A DNA stretch of 64,000 nt, from contig NC_064844.1 of NCBI RefSeq assembly GCF_024166365.1, positions 682,001-746,000 of the forward strand, in the 5' to 3' direction. Positions 11,519-20,799 of this stretch are shown here, piece after piece (the stretch's first letter is position 1; every line of letters starts with the position of its first letter). The notes below the pieces were generated by a model. It was not told the origin of the DNA. It worked only from the letters and a program-made list of their open reading frames with translations, and ran no database searches. Origin of the DNA: Elephas maximus indicus (Eukaryota > Chordata > Mammalia > Proboscidea > Elephantidae). The position numbers and the translations under genes were made by a program.

Positions 11519-11889
11519 CCAAAAGAGATAGCCCTTGGGAAACCCCAGGCACTGGTCTCCACAGCTGTGAAAAAGAAAGAGTAGAGCTACTTCTCTATGT
11601 TACCAGAACTACCATGAGTTCTCCGTCTGCTCAGTCCCCTTATTCAACTTGTTAGAAAATCAAGGTAGTCTGTCTCCTGTATTCAAATGCTACGATATAT
11701 TTCCAATAAAGATTTAAACATAAAAAATTAAAATACATAATTAGAAGGAAATCTTAATATAAACTTAGTCAGAGAGGCCTAAACAACTCGGGAAATTTAG
11801 AAACCAAAAAGGAAAAGATAGACACATCCGACTGCACAAAAGGAGAAACAACAACTACGAAAAAGACACAAACAACCTAACTGTAGTCA

Positions 11890-12215
11890 AAAGACTAGTA
11901 AAACTGTGGAGACCCTGAGAGTATGGCTCCCGGACACCCTTTAGCTCAGTAATGAAGTCACTTCTGAGGTTCCCTCCTCAGCCAAAGATTAGACAGGCCC
12001 ATACAACAAAACGAGACTAAAAGGGCACACCAGCCCTGGGGCAAGGACTAGAAGGCAGGAAAGGACAGGAAAGCTGGTAATAGGGACTCCAAGGTCGAGA
12101 AGGGAGAGTTGACATGTCGTGGGGTGGTTAACCAATGTCATACAACTGTATGTATACTGTTTAATGAGAAGCTAGTTTGTTTTGTAAACCTTCATCTAAA
12201 GTACAATTAAAAAAA
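11890..12215 (+). mobile_element. L1 3' UTR fragment (afrotherian-type tail)
   Basis: It shares with 12,790-13,135, 15,218-16,149 and 17,900-19,160 the order AAAGATTAGACAGGCC, GAAAGCTGG, GACATGTCGTGGGG and TTGTAAACCTTCATCTAAAG, followed by an A-rich end. This is the 3' UTR of one L1 lineage. Confidence 0.85.
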
Positions 12216-12229
12216 AAGATTATAAATAA

Positions 12230-12500
12230 ATAAAAGGCATTGTGTGTGTATAAAGACTGGTAAAAAATTTTGCAATGCCTAAGAAAGGCAAAGGGTTAAC
12301 GTTCTTACAAATTGACAGGAACAAGACAAAGGAAGCAAGAGAAAGGAAGGCAAAGAAAGTGAACAGGCAATCCGTGGAAAATGAAATCCAAATAAATAGT
12401 CAACAAATATAGGAAAATAGAAGTTTGGAAAATAAAAAATACCCAAGCAATTCCCTTAAAATTAAAAAGTCAATAAGATTTTAAAAAATTACATACGCTT
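12230..12500 (+). mobile_element. Old L1-like A-rich fragment
   Basis: The text is A-rich, resembles L1 ORF2/3' sequence and has no open frame. The assignment rests on composition and position beside other L1 parts. Confidence 0.4.
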
Positions 12501-12610
12501 CGTTTTCTAACCTTTTATGTTAAATATTCAATCCTGTAAAGTTGAAAGAATAGTGCAGAAAACACACACCTTCATCTGGAGTCATCAGTTGTTAACGTTT
12601 TGCTGTATTC

Positions 12611-12700
12611 TCTCTCTCTCTCTATGTATGTGTGTACATATATGTATGTACATACACACATACATATGCACGTATATATGGATATTTGTATATATAATAC
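12611..12700. repeat. Simple repeat: CT run then TATG/CATA-rich tract
   Basis: A (TC)n run is followed by alternating TATGTG and ACATAC words. A short open frame across it encodes only low-complexity residues. Confidence 0.9.
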
Positions 12701-12789
12701 TTTTAATATTAAAAATCAAGGAAAACATTTAAATAAAGATACTTTTATCTTGAGGTCCGCTAGGTCTGTGTCAATTTAAAAAATTAAAT

Positions 12790-13135
12790 GGCCCTGCTAA
12801 CTCAGAACTGAAGCCACTCCCAAAGCCCACTTTTCAGGCAAAGATTAGACTGGCCTAGAAAACAAACAGTAACACATGCAAGGAGAGTGCTTCTTAGTTC
12901 AATCAACTACATAAGACCAAATGGGCAACTCCTGCCCAAAAGCAAAGACAAGAAGGAAGGAAGGGGCAGGAAAGCTAGACGAATGGACGTGGGGGACCCA
13001 TGGCGGAAAGGGGGAGAGTGCTGTCACGTTGTGATGATTGCAACCAACGTCACAAAATAATGTGTATAAATTTTTTATTGAGAAACTAACTTGAGCTGTA
13101 AACTATCACCTAAAGCATAATAAAGTTTTTAAAAA
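12790..13135 (+). mobile_element. L1 3' UTR fragment
   Basis: It contains AACTCAGAACTGAAGCCACT, ACATAAGACCAAATGGGCAA and GCATAATAAAG before the A-rich end. It belongs to the same L1 lineage as 11,890-12,215. Confidence 0.88.
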
Positions 13136-13194
13136 TTAAATTGAATGGGACAGTATGCTGTGCACAAAGCAAACCTTTAAGACCCATGGCTCTG

Positions 13195-13325
13195 TTACGG
13201 TAATGGTAACAAAGCCCCGTGAAGGCAGGGATTTTGTCTCATTCGTAACTATATCCCTAGTGCCTAGAACAGTGCCTGGCTCTCAGTGAGTGTTTACTTA
13301 AATGAGTGAGTGAATTGAAGAAATT
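13195..13325 (+). repeat. L2 LINE 3' end
   Basis: GTGAAGGCAGGGATTTTGTC, GTGCCTAGAACAGTGCCTGG and TGAGTGAGTGAATTG match the conserved L2 3' terminus. Confidence 0.75.
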
Positions 13326-13509
13326 AATATGAAATTATTTTCATTCTTGTATCAGTCCTATATTTTCCATTTAGGTGGATATCTAAGACATCTAACTCAG
13401 GTGTCTCCATCTTAGCCGAATAAAATTTTACTTACAAATATGGTCTTAGCAAAACTATAAATTCCCACCATGATAATGGTGCTTATCAGAAATATTAAAG
13501 CTCTAAGTT

Positions 13510-14600
13510 TTGTTTGTCCATCATTTTTTCAGTCATTCATTCATTCACCAAACACTTATTGAGCCCAATTCTGTTCTCAGCAGGATGTTGGCTATGCCCT
13601 TGAATCAGAACCACAAAAGACACGATAGTGGGGTGAGGATGAGTGAGTAGACAAGTAAACAAAAATTTCTGATGGTTTTAATATAACTATGGGGTATTTT
13701 GGGCACATGGAGCAGGGAAGAAACTAAGCCAGCTTGGTCAATCAGGGAAGGCTACTCCAAGGAGGTGATATTTGAGCTGCCCTTTAAGGATAACTAGGAG
13801 TTAGGCAGATGAATGACATCCAAACCATAGGAAGTAGCATTTATTCCTTCATTAATTCCGTCATTTACAGAGCTTACTATGTGCAGTCAGTGTTCTAGGC
13901 CCTGGGGATGTGGCAGTGAACAAGACAGAGAAGGTCCTGCCCTCCTGGGAGGAGAGACAATAAACAAGGAAATTAGTGTACACATGAAGTAGGATATGAG
14001 GTGAGAGGAGGTCTGAGGTGGTGTGTACCATTCTGGGTAAGATGGTCAAGGGCAGAGCTGTTTGAAGAGATGGCACGTAAGCAGAGATCTGAGTGAAATG
14101 GGAAGAAACCATAGAAGGAAGAGCAGCAAGTGCAAAGGCCCTGAGGCAGCAGTGCGTCTAGAACTGAGCGAAGGAGTGAGAGGGCAATACAGCAGGAGAC
14201 AAAATCAGAGAGATTGCAGGGGGAGATCATGCAGGCCTGGCACTCATCCACAGGGGGGTCTGATGAGATCACCAAGGGGAAGGGTGCAGAGCTAGCAGAT
14301 AAACAGCCTCAGAACTGAGCTGGGAAACATCAATATTCAGAGATCAGAGAAAGAGGAAGATCCAGAAATAGAACCTGAAGTAAGAGGAAGCCCAGGCATC
14401 AACAATGTCCTGGAAGTCTAGTGAGGTGTGTTTTAAGACGGAGAAGACATGTGCTGCGTCAAAATGCAAGGACTGAGAAAGCAGACAATGCTCCAGGAGA
14501 GGTGAATAGTTCAGGCTAGAGGGAGCAGAAACCAAGTGTGGCAATAGCAGGAGGGGCGGGTCACAGGGCAACTTTGTCAGTCGTGGTACCTTCACAGCAA
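13510..14600 (+). repeat. Ancient mammalian interspersed repeat, family not assigned
   Basis: The copy begins ATTCATTCACCAAACACTTA and contains GTTCTAGGCCCTGGGGATGT, GTGCAAAGGCCCTGAGGC and GATGAGATCACCAAGGG. This is a well-known, very common mammalian repeat whose database name I do not recall. It seems to be two partly overlapping copies, the second starting near 13,835. Several 80-100-codon frames in it are chance. Confidence 0.65.
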
Positions 14601-14694
14601 TACTGATGAGGAGGCCTTAAACATAATAAGAGGCATTTGTGGAATGCTTTATAGTTTTAAAATACTTTCACTTATTTCAGCTCAGGTGTTCCTC

Positions 14695-14835
14695 CAAATG
14701 ATGGCCCTGTGCTGGACAGTCTTAACTTATAGATAAGGGACCTGGGGTTCAAAAGGAGGCAGATGACCATTTAAAAGACACGCACCGACTGACGGCAGAG
14801 CCAGGCTCAACCCTTACTCTGACTCTACCTCCAGC
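14695..14835 (-). repeat. MIR-type SINE remnant
   Basis: CTTATAGATAAGGGACCTGG and GCAGAGCCAGGCTCAACC match the complement of MIR. Confidence 0.6.
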
Positions 14836-14879
14836 GGCGTAGCTTCTACCCCTGACTGCCCCTCCTTTTAAGGTAAAAA

Positions 14880-15093
14880 GTTGTTTTTAGTTGCCATCAA
14901 GTTGATTTTGACTCGTGACGACCCCGTATATGTAGAGTAGAACTGTGCTCCATAGTGTTTTCAAGGCTGTGACCTTTCAGAGGCAGACTGTCAGGCTTGT
15001 CTTCCAAGGCCCCTCTGGGTGGGCTTGAACTGCCAACCTCTGGCCTGTAGTCAAGCACTTAACCATTTGCCCAACCCAGGGACTCCACAGGTA
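14880..15093 (-). mobile_element. AfroSINE variant subfamily
   Basis: The head and 3' end are AfroSINE-like, but the middle reads CAAGGCCCCTCTGGG and AGACTGTCAGGCTTGTC on the plus strand, unlike the main family. It is probably an older subfamily. Confidence 0.85.
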
Positions 15094-15217
15094 AAGAGTA
15101 ACAGTATTCAAAGTAGGAGTAAACCTAATAAACAATCTATTGTTCTGTTTGTTTTTTTCCTTTACAAATTTTGCTTTTAAAAAATCTCCACAGTTAAGAA
15201 ATCAAGAGTGAAATCAA

Positions 15218-16149
15218 TTGGCAGGCAAAATGGCAGCTTAGTCAGACACACCACACCATCCCTCTATAGCAAAGACCTGAGAAACCAAATGAAACAGATA
15301 CAGAGGACAAAATTCTTAACCATAAACAAACACCTTGAGGGGCTGAGTCACTGGGCCTGTGGGGTTAAGACTATAGTGTCAGTGGACATCTAGGTCAATC
15401 AGCATAACATAGTCCATAAAGACAATATTCTACATCCTACTTTGGTGGGTAGTGACTGGGGTCTTAAAAGCTTGTGAGCAGCCATCTAAGATAAAACTAT
15501 TGGTCTCTTCCCGTCCAGAGCAAAGAAGAGTGAAGAAACAAAAGACTCAAAGAAGCTATTAGTCCAAAGGTCTAATGGATCACATGAACCACAGCCTCCA
15601 CTAGCCTGAAATGAGAAGAACTAGATAGTGCCCAGTTACCACCACCGAACACTGTGATCAGGATCACAATAGAAGGTCCTGGACAGCGTGGGAGAAAAAT
15701 GTAGAACGAAATTCAAGTTCATATAAAAGACCACGTTTACTTGTTTGATAGAGACTAGTGGAGCTCTTGAGACTATCTATGGTCCTTAGACACCCTTCAA
15801 ACCTGGAACTGAACCCACTCCTGGAGATCACTTTTCAGCCAAACAATAAACAGGCCTATAAAGTGAACACAATCAACCAAACAATAAACAGGCCTATAAA
15901 CTGAACACAATCAACCACACGAGACCAAACAAGCAGCATTTGCCCAAAATCAAAGTTCAGAAGACAGAGGGGGATAGGAAAGACAGGAGAATGGAAACAC
16001 GGAACCCTAGAAGGAAGTGGGTAGGGTGCTGCCACACTGAGGGATTGCAACTGTCATGAAACAAAATGTGTGTAAATTGTTGAATGGGAAACTAATTTGC
16101 TCTGTAAACTTTCACCTAAAACACAATAAAACGTTAAAAAAAAAAAAAA
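15218..16149 (+). mobile_element. 5'-truncated L1 with exact target-site duplication
   Basis: This is about 930 bp of L1 3' UTR ending in ACACAATAAAACG and poly(A). AGTGAAATCAA is repeated exactly at 15,207-15,217 and 16,150-16,160. Inside, a short segment (CCAAACAATAAACAGGCC region) is directly duplicated at about 15,838-15,877 and 15,877-15,916. Confidence 0.93.
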
Positions 16150-16595
16150 AGTGAAATCAACCCATAAGCTTTCCAATATAGGTAAAAATGAAAGAGATGA
16201 ATCTGTCACCACGCAAGTTTTTTCATAGGGACTTACTGGAATCAGAACTTAATGAGATTCAAACACAACAAAAAAATGCACAAACAGCAGACGATAAACT
16301 AAATAACAGGACCTCTTTTTTTTTTTTTTCCTAAAAGTTAAATACTTATGCTCATCAAAAGACTTTACCAAAAGAGTAAAAAAAGAACCCAAAGGCTGGG
16401 AAAAAGTTTTTGGCTACGACATGTCTGACAAGAGCCTAATCTCTAAAATATATAGAAAACTTTCACAATTAAACAACAAAAAGACAAAAAGGCCAATGAA
16501 AAAATGAGCAAAGGACATGAACAGACAGTTCACCAAAGAGGACATGCAGGCAGCTAACAAACACATGAAAAGATGCTTGTGATCATTAGCCATTA

Positions 16596-16784
16596 AAACC
16601 CACCCAGTGCCGTCGAGTCGATTCCGACTCATAGCGACCCTATAGGACAGAGTAGAACTGCCCCATAGAGTTTCCAAGGAGAGCCTGGCAAGATTTGAAC
16701 TGCCAACCCTTTGGTTAGCAGCCGTAGCACTTAACCACTACGCCACTACAAAAAAAAAATTTGATTTGAGGGTTTCCCTAATAG
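16596..16784 (-). mobile_element. AfroSINE inside L1, head disrupted
   Basis: A candidate target duplication AGCCATTA is at 16,588-16,595 and 16,785-16,792. The head is interrupted: after CGCCAC about 23 bases of A/T-rich filler precede GGGTTTCC. Confidence 0.88.
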
Positions 16785-17519
16785 AGCCATTAGAGAGATG
16801 CAAATCAAAACAACAATGAGATACCATCTCACTCCTGCAAAAATGGCACTGGTCAAAAAATCAGAGAACAACAAATGCTGGAGTGGTTGTGGAGAGATTG
16901 GAACTCTTATACACTGCTGGTGGTATTATAAAATGGTACAACCTCTATGGAAAATGGTATGGCACTTCCTCAAAAAGCTAGAAATAGAAATACCTTATGA
17001 TCCGGCAACCCCACTCCTAGGTATATATAGAGATATAAGAGCAGTGACATGAATGACACATGTTCATTGCAGCATTATTCACAATAGCAAAAAAATGGAA
17101 ACAACCTAAGTGCCCATTAATGGACAAAAGGATAAACAAATCGTGGTACATACATACAAGGGACAACTACGCAACAATAAACAATAATGATGAGTTCTGA
17201 GAAACATGTGTAACGTGGATGAACCTGGAGGTCATTATGCTGAGTAAAATACACCAATCACAAAAAGACAAATATTGCATGATATCCCTTTTATAAAGTC
17301 AAAAATAAGTATACACACAGAAAACAATGTTCTCTAATGGTTACAAGAGGTAGGAGGGAAATGGGGGGGACTCACTTAGCAGGCAGTAAAATGGACACGT
17401 GTTAATTCCAGTGCTGGGAAAGGCAATGCACAACATAGGGGAACTCAGCACAACTTGGCAGAGGTAAACTAGGAGACGCTGAGTGGTATGCAAGAACAAA
17501 GGACAACTATGGTACATGC

Positions 17520-17668
17520 CCTGGTGGTGTAGTGGTTAAGAGCTCGGCTGCTAGCCGAAAGGTCAGCAGTTCGGATCCACCAGCTGTCCCATGAAAACCC
17601 TATGGGGCAGCTCTACTCTATCCTATAAGGTTTCTATGAGTGGGAATTGACTCGATGACAATGGATTT
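17520..17668 (+). mobile_element. AfroSINE, short form, inside L1
   Basis: It is flanked by TATGGTACATGC (17,508-17,519) and TACGGTAAATGC (17,669-17,680), 10 of 12 identical. Confidence 0.9.
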
Positions 17669-18445
17669 TACGGTAAATGCTATAACATACACATTTTGCA
17701 ACAGCAGTAATAAGAAGCAAAAATATGTGAGTGGTTACATAGGTAGATATGTGTGCTATGAGTGTGGGCTGGCGTGTAGGTATACATGTGTGTACATATA
17801 CAGGTATATGTGTGGACCTGTTTGTGTGTGCTGCATAGGTAGTCATACATATAATACAGCACACAGAGGGCAGAGTCATGGATACTCCCTAGACATACCC
17901 ACACACCTCGTGTCTTATTTATTGGATTTCAAAGCTCAGGACCATAGTCCCATGGGACAACCAGGTCAATTAGCATAAGTTAGTTTATAACATTCTACAT
18001 CGTAGTTTGGTGAGTAGCATCTGGGGTCTTAAAAGCTTGAGAGTGGCCATCTAAGATACATCTATTTGTCTCTTTCCATCTGGAGCAAAGGAGAGTGAAG
18101 AAAACCAAAGACTCAAGGAAGTAATTAGTCTACAGGACTAATGACACACGTGAACCACGGCCTCATCTAGCCTGAGACCAGAAGAACTAAATGGTGCCGG
18201 CTACCACTACCAACTGTTCTGACCAGGGACACAATAGAAAGTTCTGATTAGAGAAAAATGTAGAACAAAATTCAAATTCATTTAAAAGAAAAAAAAAAAA
18301 AGACGACTTCCTGGACTGATAGAGACTGGACCCCTGGGATGATCTCCCTAAGACGCCCTTAATTTTAACGTGGAACTGAAGCCACTACTGGAGGTCATCT
18401 ATCTGCCAAACAATAGGTCGGCCAATAAAATAAACAGTAACATCC

Positions 18446-18728
18446 ATGATAAGTTTTCACTGGCTAATTCTTCTCAGAAGTAGACGGCCGGGTCCTTCTT
18501 CCTAGTCTGTCTTAGTCTGGAAGCTCAGCTGAAACCTGTCCTCCATGGGTGACCCTGCTGGTATCTGAATACCGGTGGCATAGCTTCCAGCATCGCAGCA
18601 ACACACAAGCCCCCACAGTACGACAAACTGACAGGCATGTGTAAGGAAGGTTCGGGTCCGGGCAGTGTTTCGTTCTGTTGTGTACAGGGTCGCTATGAGT
18701 CGAAACCGACTCGACGGCACCTAACAAC
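18446..18728. mobile_element. RTE copy with inverted 5' part
   Basis: From about 18,460 to 18,650 the sequence is the reverse complement of the RTE leader seen at 20,809-20,990. From about 18,651 to 18,728 it is the RTE 3' end in plus orientation (TTTCGTTCTGTTGTGTACAG, ACTCGACGGCACC, ACAACAACA). AACATCC occurs at both borders (18,439-18,445 and 18,729-18,735). The arrangement suggests twin priming during integration. The 158-codon minus-strand frame across it is not a gene. Confidence 0.8.
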
Positions 18729-18849
18729 AACATCCTGAGGAATGGTGCTCCTTTGAACAACCATGAATATGAGACCAAATGGTCAACATTTACCCAAAAG
18801 CAAAGATGAGAAGGCAAGGAGGGGCAGGGAAGCTGGATGGATAGGGCCT

Positions 18850-19005
18850 GTAACCTCTTGCCTTTGAGTTGATTTCGAATCGTAGCGACCGTATAGGACA
18901 GAGTGGAACTGCTCCGTTGGGCTTCCAAGGAGCAGCTGGTGGATTTAGAACCGCTGACCTTCTGGTTAACAGCTGAGCTCTTAGCCACTGCGCCACCAGG
19001 GCTCC
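18850..19005 (-). mobile_element. AfroSINE, short form, inside L1
   Basis: The target duplication is GATGGATAGGGCCT (18,836-18,849) versus GATGGATGGGGCCT (19,006-19,019), one mismatch in 14. Confidence 0.94.
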
Positions 19006-19160
19006 GATGGATGGGGCCTACAGGTGGAAAGGGGGGAGTGCTGACACATCACAGGGCTTTTAACTGATGTCATGGAGCAATACGTATGAATCATTGAAGG
19101 GAAATAGAGTTTGCTGTGTAAACTTTCACCTAAAACACAATAAAACATAAAAAAAAGAAC

Positions 19161-20241
19161 TTAACGGGATTCAGCTGCCAGAACTTCCCTTCTCTCTGAC
19201 GTGATGGAAGGTAAGACATTCTCCTTTTTCGGTGAGTCTTTTATCATGTACTTTACTCAGTTACTGAATGTTTTGACAGTCAGATACTGTTTTTAGAGAC
19301 TTGAAAAAACACATGAATTTGACTTTCCCAAATATTTCCTCATTTATTGAAAATTCTTTCCCACAACTGAATACATGCATTATCTTTTTCATCTCAGATG
19401 TTAACAAGGGTCTACGCTGGAGCCTGAAGTTCTTAACGACATGGTGAGTGTGCAGGTGCTGGGCTGGTTATTATTTCAGCTTTGTAAATGGCTTGCTGCG
19501 AATTCTTTATGGAAGAGAAGGATGGCTAGGGGAGTGTGAGGAATGTGGCTAGAAATAAAAAATAAATAATAGTTACTGATAAATAAGCTTATGTTTCCTA
19601 CCACCTAGTTATTTCTATTTTTCCTTTCTTGACACCGACGTTTTTATTCAACCTTTATTCAATTCTTCTTTTGGCAGAGTGACCTATTTTTAATGATTTC
19701 CATACACCTGGTAGGGCCTTATCTACACTATCCCAAAGTCAGAGGGTTAGGGAGGGGGGGGTCAGAGGGGAGCATTTGCCCCAGGCACAAGTCCAAAGCA
19801 GACGCCAGCCAGGCGAGGCTGGCAGGTGAACCATTCCCCCCAAACCCCCAGCCCTCCATCAACAAGAGGGGGCAAATTTAGAGATTGCACCTGGGCCCTC
19901 ATTACCCTCTGCCCAAATTATCCAGATTCACAAGACTTATCTAGCCCGTTTCCACTCAGAGTGCACAGTGGGAGATCAATACAAGTGTTTTTTAAGTAAG
20001 ATAGGAATGAGAAAGGATTGATCAAATATTATTTCAGCTGGATGACCAAGATGAAAAAAATAATTTATACACAGTCACAGACTTTTTAAAATTCAAAATA
20101 TTCTGTTTATTTTTTCTTTAAATTATAAAAGAAGTACCTACTCATTGTAAAAAAAAAAAGCTCAAATTATATAAAGCAAAGCAGAGGTCTATATAAGGGA
20201 GGCTTCAAGCTGTTCTGTAGACTTCCAAATATGCGTAATTG
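19161..20241. other. No gene seen; includes an unassigned repeated segment at 19,735-19,915
   Basis: The segment at 19,735-19,915 shares ordered words with 37,840-38,085 (see findings). The rest is AT-rich unique DNA. Confidence 0.5.
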
Positions 20242-20242
20242 T

Positions 20243-20432
20243 ACAGTAAAACCTGCAAAAGCTGGAAACTGTGTAAGCCAGAAACCTGTCGGAGAAGGCA
20301 AACTCAAATGTTTTCCACTAGAACGAGCAATACAAAAGTGTTCAGACTGCACCCTGTGAAAGGCAGAAAACTAGCAAGACCAAGAAAAACAAGGCAGTCC
20401 TGTCAAGTTCCAGCTCTCACAGGTTTTATTGT
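20243..20432. mobile_element. Short DNA transposon (MITE) with inverted ends
   Basis: The left end ACAGTAAAACCTGC, then AAAAGCTGGAA, is mirrored at 20,407-20,432 as TTCCAGCTCTCACAGG and TTTTATTGT. A roughly 190-bp palindrome-ended element of this kind fits a Tc1/mariner-pogo (Tigger-like) MITE. The family assignment is inference. Confidence 0.6.
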
Positions 20433-20511
20433 GTTAGTTTTTGCCTGTAATGTTTTTTAAAAATTGTTTTCCTTTCTACAAATTGGTAACTAGTTATCCT
20501 AATTACAAACG

Positions 20512-20745
20512 GTTAAGACCACAGACTCTGGAACCCGACTGCCAGGGTTCAAACCCTACTCTGCTGCTTCTAGCTGTGTGTCTGGCCTTGAGCAAGCCTC
20601 TCCACTTCTGTGCCTTAGCTTCCTCCTCAGTAAAGCAGCATGGGACCTCAGAGGGTCCTGAAGAGGTTAACTGAGCTAACACATGTAAAGAACTTAGAAG
20701 AGTGCCAGGCAGAGAGAATATACTACATAAGCATTATTTCTTATC
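20512..20745 (+). repeat. MIR SINE, near full length
   Basis: The order is GACTCTGGAACCCGACTGCC, GGGTTCAAACCC, CTGTGTGTCTGGCCTTGAGC and AGAACTTAGAAGAGTGCC, spanning the tRNA-like head to the 3' end. Confidence 0.88.
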
Positions 20746-20799
20746 AGAAATATAATCTTCTTTTTCTAATTATTTTGTGCTCCCATTTACAATAGGGTA

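Larger units (their letters stand above)
16390..19160 (+). mobile_element. L1 3' half (end of ORF2 and 3' UTR) with four nested insertions
   Basis: It runs from L1 ORF2-end text (ATTAAACAACAAAAAGAC, CAAAGAGGACATGCAGG) through the conserved GGAGTGGTTGTGGAGAG segment to the 3' UTR and ACACAATAAAACATAAA. It is interrupted at 16,596-16,784 (AfroSINE, minus), 17,520-17,668 (AfroSINE, plus), 18,446-18,728 (inverted RTE) and 18,850-19,005 (AfroSINE, minus). Reading frames are decayed; the 84-codon frame at 16,798 is a remnant of the L1 C-terminus. Confidence 0.9.

Noticed and set aside
18512-18988. 158-codon minus-strand frame
   Set aside because: It runs across an inverted RTE, L1 3' UTR and an AfroSINE and cannot be a gene.
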